The notes under the pieces: generated by a model
Database searches by the model: none
Told to the model about the DNA's origin: nothing
The model's input: only the letters and a program-made list of their open reading frames with translations
Shown here: positions 34,831-43,770 of the stretch, one piece after another
Position numbering within the stretch: position 1 is the first letter of the stretch
Layout of the letters: every line of letters begins with the position of its first letter
NCBI GenBank assembly: GCA_020054495.1
Contig: JAHWGK010000017.1
Location: forward strand, 1 to 51,938
Direction of reading: 5' to 3'
DNA from: Thermoplasmata archaeon
GTDB lineage: Archaea > Thermoplasmatota > E2 > DHVEG-1
DNA: 51,938 bases
Translations under genes and position numbers: made by a program

Positions 34831-36411
34831 TTAGCCATTGAGTATTTTATTTGCATCTTTTTCATCTACCTCAGTTATGTATGGGATGTTGCTAACATCT
34901 GCTGCTTCTTTAGTCAACGCAGCAATGTCATCCCGCGAGATATATTCCAATGAGAACTTACGACATCCAGCCATAATTTGCCGCAGACCCTGGTGAAGCC
35001 GCTCCATATATGTATAAACACCCATTGCACCTGTTGGAAGTTTTTCAAAGTCTTTTCCAAACTTTCTTTTAAGATCAGGAGCGGTAACAAAAATCTCTTC
35101 AGGGGTATTGCCGAATCGTTCAATGTAGACCGGAACCATTCCCTCATCGATTTTTTTGCCAATTGTCTTGCCAACCATGGCTGCTGCAAGCGGTGCTCTT
35201 GCCATACCTATGAGTTTAAAGTATGGTGCACCAAGTGCTAAGCCTTTCATCATCTGATCTTCAAATGAAAAACCACCTGCTATAGCGATATCTGGAACAT
35301 ATTTGTCATTCTTTGCAAGTTTATCAGCATACTTATAAAGCAATGAATGCAGTTCTACTTCCGGTACGCCCCATTCATTCATCATCCTCCATGGGCTCAT
35401 ACCACTCCCTCCACCCGCAGCATCAACTGTTAAGAGATCGATCTCTGCTTTAGATGAAAACTTTAATGCCTGTGCCAGGGCTACAGGTCGATATGCACCT
35501 GTTTTCAGGAAAACATGTTTTGCACCCACGTCCTTGAGTTCTTTCACTCGTTTTAAGAAAGCATCTTCTGTTACCATGCCCACTCTTGAATGTCTTTCAA
35601 ATTCTTTGAAATTACCATGTTCAAACGCTTTGATTATATTCGGATCCATTGGGTCAGGAATAACAATATATCCTCTTTTTTTCAAAAACTGTGCTTTCTT
35701 TAGTTCCTTGATTTTTACTTCCCCACCTATGTTCTTAGCTCCTTGTCCCCATTTAAGTTCAACCGCATCTACATCTAGTTCAGAGATTGCATATTCGTGG
35801 ACACCCAGGTTCGTGTCTTCTACATTTGCTTGTACAACTATTGCACCGTATCCATCGCGTTGCCATTTCTTATAGAGGTTTACCCGCCATTCAAGTTCTG
35901 GCGAATATTTTACCTTCCCTTTAACAATCTCTGATTTTGGGTCCATCCCACATACGTTTTCACCGATGGTAAGGATTATGCCAGACATTGCTGCGCCTAT
36001 CGCTAATCCTTCCCAGTTGTTTTTTGCAATAGCTGTTGATCCAAGCCCAGGAATGACTACGGGCGCCCTAAGTTTGATTTTTTTATCTTTTCCAATTTTT
36101 GTCTCTAGATTTACGTTAGAAAATATTGCTTTGTTACTATCTGCTTCTATTCCTTGTGCACCTTCAACTCCTCCAAGTATTGTAAAATAGGAGAGATCCA
36201 CAGGATAGTTTTTTTCACATGCTGTTGTTATAATCCCAAATGGCTGAGGATATATTACCTCATGGCCCCGATAGGCAGATTTCCCTATCTCACACATTCC
36301 TATGCAACCATCAACACATGTTGCACACATTCCACTAAGCGAACTTATCGCTCCTTCTGTTCTGTTTTTACTCAGCGTAGCCGCAGATGCGTTTATTTTT
36401 GTTAATGCCAT
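34831..36411 (-). CDS. gltB: FMN-dependent glutamate synthase domain protein (archaeal GltB type)
   Basis: 526 residues. The alpha/beta barrel of glutamate synthase is clear (APVVIPGLGSTAIAKNNWEGLAIGAAMSG, AVELKWGQGAKNIGGEVK, LLTVDAAGGGSGMSPWRMMNEWG, DIAIAGGFSFEDQMMKGLALGAPYFKLIG), the site that reduces 2-oxoglutarate plus ammonia to glutamate. N-terminal Cys29, Cys32, Cys36 and Cys40 (CATCVDGCIGMC) may hold an Fe-S cluster. The glutaminase and GXGXG domains of full GltB are absent here and in the neighbouring genes. GGAGGG precedes the ATG. It is 23 bp after the HoxU-like gene and so reads as the last gene of the NuoEF-GltD operon. Confidence 0.88.
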   Translation of the reverse strand: MALTKINASAATLSKNRTEGAISSLSGMCATCVDGCIGMCEIGKSAYRGHEVIYPQPFGIITTACEKNYPVDLSYFTILGGVEGAQGIEADSNKAIFSNVNLETKIGKDKKIKLRAPVVIPGLGSTAIAKNNWEGLAIGAAMSGIILTIGENVCGMDPKSEIVKGKVKYSPELEWRVNLYKKWQRDGYGAIVVQANVEDTNLGVHEYAISELDVDAVELKWGQGAKNIGGEVKIKELKKAQFLKKRGYIVIPDPMDPNIIKAFEHGNFKEFERHSRVGMVTEDAFLKRVKELKDVGAKHVFLKTGAYRPVALAQALKFSSKAEIDLLTVDAAGGGSGMSPWRMMNEWGVPEVELHSLLYKYADKLAKNDKYVPDIAIAGGFSFEDQMMKGLALGAPYFKLIGMARAPLAAAMVGKTIGKKIDEGMVPVYIERFGNTPEEIFVTAPDLKRKFGKDFEKLPTGAMGVYTYMERLHQGLRQIMAGCRKFSLEYISRDDIAALTKEAADVSNIPYITEVDEKDANKILNG

Positions 36412-36434
36412 ATTTTTCCCTCCAATTTAATCTA

Positions 36435-37130
36435 TCATTCTTTTTCTTTATTCTTTTTTCTCCCTAATTCCTTATAACACCATCCGCATGTTCCCAAAAA
36501 ACACATTTTATCATCCTCATCCTCCAGGCAGACTGGTAGAACATTTGCACAACTGCCGCATACATCGCCGGGTGGGCCTGGGCCTTGGCAGCGTAATTCA
36601 CAAGCAGGACAAATATATATACATGCGCCACATGTCCTGCAAACATCAGATTTAATGTCAAACGGGGTTGTAATCTTTCTATCTTTTCCCCTGTTTACAA
36701 AGCCTATTGCTTTTGCATCCATCTGTTCAGCACACATACGAACACAAAGCCCACAAAGGACACAATCGCCTTGTTCTACTTTGAATCGCACTTTTGTTAC
36801 TTCCATTGCTGCTGCAAGATCTTGAATTGTTTTTGATGATGGACACATGGCAAGTAGCAGTTCTACCAGCACTTTTCTGGCTTCTACAACCCGTTTAGAG
36901 TTAGTTCTGACAAATAGTCCTAGTTCTGCAGGGTATGTACATGATGAAACAAGTTTCGTGTTGTCTCCTTTTCCTATTTCTACAATGCATAAACGACATG
37001 CACCATAGTCTGTTAAACCATCATGGTGACATAATGTGGGAACGGGTATGCCATAAAATTGGGCAACATCTAATATGGATGATCCTTCTTCTACTTGGAC
37101 ATCAAGACCATCTATAGTCATTTCTATCAT
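36435..37130 (-). CDS. HoxU/NuoG-N-like iron-sulfur subunit
   Basis: 231 residues. A plant-type [2Fe-2S] domain (Cys34, Cys45, Cys48, Cys64) is followed by a His/Cys-type segment, then two [4Fe-4S] motifs: Cys123/126/129/133 (CVLCGLCVRMC) and Cys164/167/170/174 (CRTCGACIYIC). A further Cys-rich tail (CGSCANVLPVC...CFLGTCGWC) could bind metal. This is the N-terminal part of NuoG, HoxU or the HydA hydrogenase without a catalytic domain, so it is an electron relay. It begins directly after the stop of the NuoF-GltD gene with no gap and leads to gltB. Confidence 0.85.
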   Translation of the reverse strand: MIEMTIDGLDVQVEEGSSILDVAQFYGIPVPTLCHHDGLTDYGACRLCIVEIGKGDNTKLVSSCTYPAELGLFVRTNSKRVVEARKVLVELLLAMCPSSKTIQDLAAAMEVTKVRFKVEQGDCVLCGLCVRMCAEQMDAKAIGFVNRGKDRKITTPFDIKSDVCRTCGACIYICPACELRCQGPGPPGDVCGSCANVLPVCLEDEDDKMCFLGTCGWCYKELGRKKNKEKE

Positions 37131-40100
37131 TTATGCTGCCTCCTTAGCTCTTTTTTCTTGTTCCATTTTTTCCTGCAGTTCTATTTCCAGGTCACACCGT
37201 AAACAACGTTTCGCTTCTTTCATGGCCCTGCTCTTTGTGTAGCACATTTCAACCTCTTTGAAATTGCCCTTCCGATCGTATGCAGATAATGTTTTTGGTT
37301 TTTGCATACTATATTTTACAGGTTCAGCTTCGGGGTCAAAGAAAGTATCGACCTTTTTATGTTCTCTCCAAGGATATTTCCTTGTTCTGTCTTTTGTAAG
37401 ATATTGATCTATTGCTACTGTTGCATGTTCCCCTGCAGCAACTGCTTTAATTACTGTGGATGGCCCAGAGGCAACATCGCCTCCTGAGAAAACACCTGGA
37501 ATGCTTGCTCTTCCATTTTTATCACATTTTATTGTCCCATCGGCATTAGTTTCAACATCAAGACCGGTAAATAGTTCTGTAACATCAGAGAATTCCCCTA
37601 TTGCAGGTATTACAATATCAACATCTAAGAAAAAGTTACTGTTTTTAATGGGAACTGGTCTTCTCCTCCCCTCTTTATCAAATTCTCCTTGTTTCATTTT
37701 TATACATTCAATACTTTTTACCTTCCCTTGTTCCCCAAATATTTTTTCGGGGGTAGTTAAATATTGTATTTCTACTCCTTCATATTCAGCTGCTTCAATT
37801 TCTTCTTCATATGCTGGCATTTCTCTTCGCGTTCTCCGATAGATGAGGGTTACTTTGCTAGAACCCATACGTAACATGGTTCTTGCAGCATCAACAGCAG
37901 AGTTCCCACCGCCTATGACAACAACTTTTTTACCAACAGGTGATGCTATTGGTTTATCAAGGTTAATGTCCCGCAACAGGTCAACTGCTTGAAAAACGTT
38001 TTCTAAATTCTCTCCAGGGATGCCTAAGCGCCGATCTCCATACATCCCAACGGCAACAAAGAAAGCCTCATATCCTTGAGACCATAATTGAGAAAAGGTA
38101 ATGTCTTTCCCAACACGGGTATTTAATTTTATCTCCACACCTAGTTTTTTAATGTTGTCGATTTCTCGTTGTAAAATATGTTTTGGTAAACGATATTCAG
38201 GAATTGCTACTGCCAGCATTCCACCAGCAACAGGTAAAGCCTCGAAAACTGTTGGTTCATATCCTAAACGAGCTAGGAAATATGCGCAGCTTAACCCTGC
38301 AGGCCCTGCACCGATAATTGCGACCTTAAAAGGCATTTTTTCTTTTGGGATTTTTATTTCAGGATATTCAATATGGTTTTCTTCATAATCTCCAATGACT
38401 CTCTTCAGCGTTCTAATAGCAACAGATTCATCAATTTGATTCCTTCTACATTTAGACTGGCATTGATGATCACAGACACGGCCGCATATAGATGGAAACG
38501 GGTTTGTATCCAAAGCTAGGCTTAATGCTTCTTGGAATCTCCCTTCACCAATTAACGAAATATATCCAGGAACATTCATCCCCATGGGACAAGCATTCTG
38601 GCAGGGAGAAATATATAAATCTCTACAGACACCTGCAGGACATTTCCTATCCCTAATATGGGTTTCATATTCATCACGGAAATATTTAATGGTGGATAAT
38701 ACAGGATTTGCAGCAGTCTGGCCAAGACCACACATTGATGTGTCTTTAACAACATGTGCGAGCTCTTCAAGGAGTTCTATATCTCCTTCTTTTCCCTGTC
38801 CTTTAGTAATATCTGTTACAATCTCTGCCATTCGTTTGATACCTTCACGACAGGATAGGCATTTCCCACAGGATTCATCTTGAAGAAATTCCAAGAAATA
38901 TCTAGCGACATCTACCATACAGGTGTCTTCATCCATGATGACCATGCCGCCGGAGCCTATTATTGATCCAGCTTCTTTGAGTCTCTCATAATCTATAGGG
39001 GTGTCGAGAAGTTCCTTTGGTAGACATCCACCAGATGGCCCCCCTGTTTGAACTCCTTTAAATGATTTTCCATCAGGGATCCCTCCACCAATTCCATATA
39101 TCATGTCTTTTAGCGTGAGTCCCATTGGGACCTCTACTAATCCCGTGTTGTTTATTTTTCCTACAAGTGAAAAAATCTTTGTTCCCTTGCTTTTTTCTGT
39201 ACCAATCTTTGAATACCATTTTGCTCCTTTGGAAATAATGAGCGGAATGTTTGCCCATGTTTCAACGTTATTGATGTTTGTAGGTTTCTTCCATAGTCCT
39301 TTTTGCGCAGGGAATGGTGGACGTTGCCTTGGTTCACCTTTTTTCCCTTCGATGGAGGCTATTAGCGCTGTTTCTTCACCACATACAAATGCTCCAGCAC
39401 CTCGTACAATTTTTATATCAAAATCAAAATTGGAACCTAGAATATTTTTATCCAGCAGACCATATTGTCGTGCTTGTTTTATTGCGTTTTTTATCGTTTT
39501 TACAGCAATGGGATATTCATCTCGTATGTAAACAAATCCTTCATTGGCACCTATTGCATAAGCACCTATAATCATTCCTTCAAGTATGCGGTGAGGGTTT
39601 CCTTCAAGCAACCCCCTATCCATATATGCACCAGGATCGCCCTCATCTGCATTACAAACAATATACTTTGTATTGCCTTTTGCTTTTCTACAAAAACTCC
39701 ATTTAAAACCTGTGGGAAAACCTGCACCACCTCGTCCCCGTAGTCCCGATTGTTTAACTTTTTCAATTACCTCTTCCTCCGTCATTGCCGTCAATACTTT
39801 AGAGAGGGAGGAGTACCCATTAATCCCAAAATAATCCTCAATATTTTGAGGATCTATAAGTGCGTTATTTGCCAATATGTTTCTAGTTTGCTTTCTATAA
39901 AAAGGGATATCTTCCTCTTTAATTACTTTCCTATTTGTTTCGGGGTTGGTATACAACAGACGCTCTATAGTTTTCTTTTTCATCACCGTTTTTGAAACAA
40001 TTTCTTTTACATCAGCTAGTTGTAAGCTTACATAGAATATTTCTGCAGGTAAAACTGTTAGATGTGGCTCTATCTCACAAAAACCGTGACATCCTGTGAT

Positions 40101-40289
40101 TTTTATATCTATTTTTGATGCCAAACCATGTTGTTTAAGTTCCTTTTTAAGAGCAGTGACAACCTTATCAGCACCTCGAGCAATACCACACGTTCCAGTT
40201 GCTACTACTATACAGGGTTTGCTATCCTTTTTAACTTTAAAAGAAGCGATAATTTTTTTCAACTCTGCAGGTGTTTTTATTTTTTTCAT
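37131..40289 (-). CDS. NuoF-GltD fusion: NAD(P)H dehydrogenase flavoprotein fused to a glutamate-synthase-beta-like oxidoreductase
   Basis: 1052 residues, several redox units. About 1-95 is a thioredoxin-like [2Fe-2S] domain (TGTCGIARG, TGCHGFCEI). About 110-560 is NuoF: FMN/NADH site GLRGRGGAGFPTGFKW, NADEGDPGAYMDRGLLEG, RGAGAFVCGEETALIASIEG, and a [4Fe-4S] site (CGKCLSCREG...MCGLGQ). About 570-650 is the GltD N-terminal Fe-S region (CQNACPMGMNVPGYI, ICGRVCDHQCQSKCRR). From about 660 there are FAD and NADPH Rossmann domains (VAIIGAGPAGLSCAYF, VVVIGGGNSAVDAART) and a C-terminal CLRC. The NuoF part resembles HydB-type flavoproteins, some of which bifurcate electrons. It lies in a tight operon with NuoE, zinc-ribbon, HoxU and GltB genes. 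Confidence 0.9.
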   Translation of the reverse strand: MKKIKTPAELKKIIASFKVKKDSKPCIVVATGTCGIARGADKVVTALKKELKQHGLASKIDIKITGCHGFCEIEPHLTVLPAEIFYVSLQLADVKEIVSKTVMKKKTIERLLYTNPETNRKVIKEEDIPFYRKQTRNILANNALIDPQNIEDYFGINGYSSLSKVLTAMTEEEVIEKVKQSGLRGRGGAGFPTGFKWSFCRKAKGNTKYIVCNADEGDPGAYMDRGLLEGNPHRILEGMIIGAYAIGANEGFVYIRDEYPIAVKTIKNAIKQARQYGLLDKNILGSNFDFDIKIVRGAGAFVCGEETALIASIEGKKGEPRQRPPFPAQKGLWKKPTNINNVETWANIPLIISKGAKWYSKIGTEKSKGTKIFSLVGKINNTGLVEVPMGLTLKDMIYGIGGGIPDGKSFKGVQTGGPSGGCLPKELLDTPIDYERLKEAGSIIGSGGMVIMDEDTCMVDVARYFLEFLQDESCGKCLSCREGIKRMAEIVTDITKGQGKEGDIELLEELAHVVKDTSMCGLGQTAANPVLSTIKYFRDEYETHIRDRKCPAGVCRDLYISPCQNACPMGMNVPGYISLIGEGRFQEALSLALDTNPFPSICGRVCDHQCQSKCRRNQIDESVAIRTLKRVIGDYEENHIEYPEIKIPKEKMPFKVAIIGAGPAGLSCAYFLARLGYEPTVFEALPVAGGMLAVAIPEYRLPKHILQREIDNIKKLGVEIKLNTRVGKDITFSQLWSQGYEAFFVAVGMYGDRRLGIPGENLENVFQAVDLLRDINLDKPIASPVGKKVVVIGGGNSAVDAARTMLRMGSSKVTLIYRRTRREMPAYEEEIEAAEYEGVEIQYLTTPEKIFGEQGKVKSIECIKMKQGEFDKEGRRRPVPIKNSNFFLDVDIVIPAIGEFSDVTELFTGLDVETNADGTIKCDKNGRASIPGVFSGGDVASGPSTVIKAVAAGEHATVAIDQYLTKDRTRKYPWREHKKVDTFFDPEAEPVKYSMQKPKTLSAYDRKGNFKEVEMCYTKSRAMKEAKRCLRCDLEIELQEKMEQEKRAKEAA

Positions 40290-40291
40290 TA

Positions 40292-40696
40292 CTATCCCTT
40301 GAAAAATGTCGAATATACATTGTAAAAAGCTTTCAATTCTGTTTCTAAATCCTCAAATTCAAGGAGATGTTTCTTACATCCCTTACGTGAACATATCTGA
40401 ATTTTTCCTCCTTCTGCAAGATTCATTAATACCATTTGAGCATTGCATTTATTACACATCCTATTGCTCATTAAACTAGCATTACACCATGGGCAAAAGA
40501 GTGTTAACACGTCCTCCTCAGAGACAGAGGACGGGATTTTTGAAGTATGGCTCCCATAAAGGGAACTTAAATATAACTCGCCTTTTTTCCCTTCACACTC
40601 AAATAACAAACATGCAGAAGGATGCCCATCGATAATGTGTTTTTCATCTAGTAAACTGTGTTTGCAATGAGGGCATTCTACGTTGAGTTGTATCAT
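40292..40696 (-). CDS. Zinc-ribbon protein in the nuo-glt operon
   Basis: 134 residues from ATG 40696, which has TAGGAGG upstream; a longer frame from 40747 overlaps nuoE. Three metal sites are visible: CPHCKHSLL near 8-11, CPWCNASLMSNRMCNKCNAQM near 73-90, and CSRKGCKKHLLEFEDLE near 105. The central part (GHPSACLLFECEGKKGELYLSSLYGSHTSKI) looks beta-rich. I do not know the family's function. Its place between nuoE and nuoF, 2 bp before nuoF, suggests an assembly or regulatory subunit of the complex. Confidence 0.65.
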   Translation of the reverse strand: MIQLNVECPHCKHSLLDEKHIIDGHPSACLLFECEGKKGELYLSSLYGSHTSKIPSSVSEEDVLTLFCPWCNASLMSNRMCNKCNAQMVLMNLAEGGKIQICSRKGCKKHLLEFEDLETELKAFYNVYSTFFKG

Positions 40697-40709
40697 AATA
40701 TTTTTCCTC

Positions 40710-41171
40710 CTATTTTTTTTTCGAATATTTTTTAAGAGTTGAGGCAACCTTTTTTGGATTCATCTGGCCATAATACTTGCCATCTACTACCACCAAAGGC
40801 CCTAAAGCACATGCTCCAAGGCATCTTACTGTTTCAAGAGTGAAGTTTTTATCTGGTGTTGTCTCTCCAACAGTAATGCCCAATTGGTTTTCTAATTCTG
40901 ATAAAACTTTAGGCCCTCCGCGGACATGACATGCAGTTCCTGAACATGCTGTTATAATGTGTTTGCCACGAGGTTTTAAACTAAAAGATTTGTAAAAGGT
41001 TACTAAACTATAAACATCCATCAAGGAAATATCCATTTTTTCAGAAACGTATTTCAACGTTTCTTGAGGGAGCCAACGATTTATTACTTGGAGATCTTGT
41101 AATATCGATATAAGAGATGATTTCTTGTAATCATATTTTTTTAATATTTTGTCAATGTCTGCTTTTTTCAC
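40710..41171 (-). CDS. NuoE-like thioredoxin-fold [2Fe-2S] subunit
   Basis: 153 residues. Start taken as GTG 41171, because GGGGGTG sits six bases upstream; a GTG at 41180 is also possible. An N-terminal helical part (ILKKYDYKKSSLISILQDLQVINRWLPQETLKYVSEKM) precedes the thioredoxin-like [2Fe-2S] domain with the four ligands in TACSGTACHVRGG and TVRCLGACALGP. NuoE/HydC subunits pass electrons between NAD(P)H flavoproteins and partners. It is the first gene of the operon running to gltB. Confidence 0.88.
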   Translation of the reverse strand: MKKADIDKILKKYDYKKSSLISILQDLQVINRWLPQETLKYVSEKMDISLMDVYSLVTFYKSFSLKPRGKHIITACSGTACHVRGGPKVLSELENQLGITVGETTPDKNFTLETVRCLGACALGPLVVVDGKYYGQMNPKKVASTLKKYSKKK

Positions 41172-41394
41172 TAAAAGCACCCCCTTATATCTTGATAAGT
41201 GAATTATTATTTCCTTTTAATAACTTGCGATATAGTTGATGTATTTGTGTTAAATAATAGATATTTTAATATAATAAAGTAAAGGAGGTAGTTTTTTTCA
41301 TGCAAAAAAGATTCCTTTTTTAATAGCATTGGACACTAATGTTTTAATAGAGGTTGGTAATACGGGTCACCACTAACACATAGGAGGAATAATA
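41172..41394. promoter_or_regulatory. Divergent promoter of the nuo-glt operon and gdhA; gdhA leader
   Basis: 223 bp control two nitrogen-linked transcripts. For gdhA an AT box (TTTAATATAATAAA, about 41264-41277) predicts a start near 41300 and a leader of about 95 bases. That leader begins with a seven-codon frame (ATG 41300, MQKRFLF, TAA) overlapping an AAAAAAG/CTTTTTT hairpin (41304-41320), and ends in TAGGAGG just before gdhA. The position suggests attenuation-like control, unproven. Confidence 0.4.
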
Positions 41395-42732
41395 ATGGAA
41401 AACAACGTCGAAGATTTTATGAAAAAGGTTATTGAGAAAAACCCTGGTGAAAAAGAGTTTCATCAAGTCGTCCGAGAGGTTATAGAAAGCATAATGCCGT
41501 TCATTGAGAAAAACCCTAAATACAAAAAGGCTAAGATCTTAGAACGGATGGTCGAGCCGGAGAGAGTTATTATGTTTCGTGTTCCATGGGTAGACGATAA
41601 AGGTGAAATTCAGGTAAATCGCGGTTATCGTGTTGAATTTAACAGCGCGATTGGTCCATATAAAGGAGGTCTTCGTTTCCATCCAAGCGTAACCCTCAGC
41701 GGTCTTAAATTCCTTGGCTTTGAACAGACGTTTAAAAACAGCCTGACAACTCTTCCAATGGGCGGAGGGAAAGGTGGCTCTGATTTTAATCCAAGAGGAA
41801 AATCAGATGGTGAACTCATGAGGTTTTGCCAATCATTTATGTCTGAACTTTTCCGTCATATAGGCCCAAATACAGATGTCCCTGCAGGCGATATTGGTGT
41901 TGGTGGTAGAGAAATTGGTTATTTATTTGGTATGTATAAAAAACTTAAAAATGAGTTTACAGGCGTTCTTACTGGTAAAGGACGTAATTGGGGTGGAAGC
42001 TTAATTAGACCTGAAGCAACCGGTTTTGGTGCTGTTTATTTTGCTCAGGAGCTGTTAAAAACTAAAGGCGAAGATTTCAAAGACAAAATTGTGACTATTT
42101 CTGGGTTTGGCAATGTTGCCTGGGGCGTAGCATTAAAACTTGATCAATTAGGCGCAAAAGTTGTAACATTATCTGGCCCTGATGGATATATTTATGACAA
42201 AGATGGAGTTAAAGGAGAAAAAATTGACTATATGCTTGAAATGCGTGCTTCTAACAATGATAGAGTTGAAGATTATGCTAAGAAATACGATGTTCCTTTC
42301 TATGCAGGTAAAAAACCTTGGGATATTAAATGTGATATCGCTATGCCCTGTGCAATTCAAAATGAGTTGGTTGGTGACGATGCAAAAACTCTTATCAAAA
42401 ACGGTTGTAAGTTAATCGCAGAGGTTTCTAACATGGGGTGTACGCCTGAAGCTGCTAAACTTGCAACTGAAAAAATTGCGTTCGCTCCTGGTAAAGCAGT
42501 TAATGCTGGTGGTGTTGCTGTCTCGGGTCTTGAGATGTCTCAGAACAGTATGAGATATAACTGGACATCTGAAGAAGTTGATGCAAGATTACATCAGATC
42601 ATGAAGGATATTCATGAAGCATGTGTTAAACATGGGAGAATTTCAGAGAATAAAGTTGATTATATAAAAGGCGCAAACATTGCCGGATTTGTAAAAGTTG
42701 CAGATGCAATGCTAGATTATGGGGTGATTTAA
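41395..42732 (+). CDS. gdhA: Glutamate dehydrogenase, NADP-type
   Basis: 445 residues, the length of the bacterial/eukaryal small hexameric NADP enzymes rather than the roughly 420-residue archaeal form. It interconverts glutamate with 2-oxoglutarate and ammonia. Motifs: GPYKGGLRFHPSVTLSGLKFLGFEQTFKNSLTTLPMGGGKGGSDFNP (substrate and catalytic Lys), NTDVPAGDIGVGGREIGYLFG, and the Rossmann site VTISGFGNVAWGVALKL. TAGGAGGAATAATA precedes the ATG. Being divergent from the glutamate synthase operon, it offers the low-affinity ammonia route beside GS/GOGAT. The bacterial-like length suggests acquisition by transfer; a tree would decide. Confidence 0.95.
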   Translation: MENNVEDFMKKVIEKNPGEKEFHQVVREVIESIMPFIEKNPKYKKAKILERMVEPERVIMFRVPWVDDKGEIQVNRGYRVEFNSAIGPYKGGLRFHPSVTLSGLKFLGFEQTFKNSLTTLPMGGGKGGSDFNPRGKSDGELMRFCQSFMSELFRHIGPNTDVPAGDIGVGGREIGYLFGMYKKLKNEFTGVLTGKGRNWGGSLIRPEATGFGAVYFAQELLKTKGEDFKDKIVTISGFGNVAWGVALKLDQLGAKVVTLSGPDGYIYDKDGVKGEKIDYMLEMRASNNDRVEDYAKKYDVPFYAGKKPWDIKCDIAMPCAIQNELVGDDAKTLIKNGCKLIAEVSNMGCTPEAAKLATEKIAFAPGKAVNAGGVAVSGLEMSQNSMRYNWTSEEVDARLHQIMKDIHEACVKHGRISENKVDYIKGANIAGFVKVADAMLDYGVI

Positions 42733-42909
42733 AACAAAACCCTCCCTTTCTCCTTTTTCTAATTTTCATAAAGCACGATGCCCAGTATCAATAAAGGGGT
42801 TTGTGCAATAAATATACATAATTTACTAATTCATTCCCAGCTAACTTCCAGATTACCATAAACAAATAACTAAATAACAAATAAAGGATTTGAAACTGCG
42901 GGATGAAAA

Positions 42910-43647
42910 ATGTATAAAGAACACCCTGAATTTGAAGAGCCTGATGATGAGACAATAATTTGGCGATATGTAGATTTCACAAAGTTCATATCTTATTTGG
43001 TTAGAAATGCATTATTTTTTGTTCGAAGCGATAAATTATTTGACAGATATGAAGGGAAATATACCGAGGTAGATGTAAAATTATGGGAGAAAATATTAAA
43101 ACCTAAGATAAAAATGAAACAAACAGAAGTATACGATGAGTTTAGAAAAAGTGTTAACTTAAGTAGTTGGCATATGAATGAAAATGAATCAGCTGCCATG
43201 TGGGAAATATGCCTTCAAAGTAATGAAGGTGTTACCATACAATCAACCTTTAAACGATTGAAAGATAGTTTTAATCCTCATAAAGAAGACGAAATTCATA
43301 TTGGTAAAGTGAAATACGTTGATTATAGAAAGGATAGTATACCTAAAGGAAACATCTTCAATCCATCTCTATACAAACGCAAAGCCTTCGAACATGAACG
43401 AGAGCTGAGAGCAGTTATTATGAAGTTTGCCCCGCAAGAAGAAACAATTGGAAAGCATATTTTGTATGTTGATCCAAAATGGTTTGGAATCCATGTTAAG
43501 ACAGATTTAAATATCTTAATCGATAAAATCGTTGTTTCTCCAAATGTTCCTGATTGGTTTATAGATTTAGTCATATCTATTGTAAAAAAATATGAATTAA
43601 ATAAAAAGGTAGAGCCATCTGAATTATCTAAAGGTCCACCATATTAA
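42910..43647 (+). CDS. DUF2971-like protein
   Basis: 245 residues, soluble. It begins with IWRYVDFTKFISYLVRNALFFVRSDKLFDRYEGKY, then SSWHMNENESAAMWEICLQSNEGVTIQSTFKRLKDSF, and later AFEHERELRAVIM. This is the DUF2971 pattern (start motif, W-M.W..Y-like centre, K...F..E.E.R motif). The biochemical role is unknown; members are scattered and often occur in accessory or defence-like regions. There is no clear ribosome site, so translation may be leaderless. It stands alone between gdhA and the receiver/PEP-synthase-like gene. Confidence 0.7.
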   Translation: MYKEHPEFEEPDDETIIWRYVDFTKFISYLVRNALFFVRSDKLFDRYEGKYTEVDVKLWEKILKPKIKMKQTEVYDEFRKSVNLSSWHMNENESAAMWEICLQSNEGVTIQSTFKRLKDSFNPHKEDEIHIGKVKYVDYRKDSIPKGNIFNPSLYKRKAFEHERELRAVIMKFAPQEETIGKHILYVDPKWFGIHVKTDLNILIDKIVVSPNVPDWFIDLVISIVKKYELNKKVEPSELSKGPPY

Positions 43648-43770
43648 GATTATCATTTATTATGCAGTTTAATTCTTAGCATGGTTTATTGTGTAAAGTC
43701 TCGATAAAGACAAAAAGTATTATCTTTCTACTTGTTATTTAGAATCAAAAATTCTACACGGGAGAACCTT

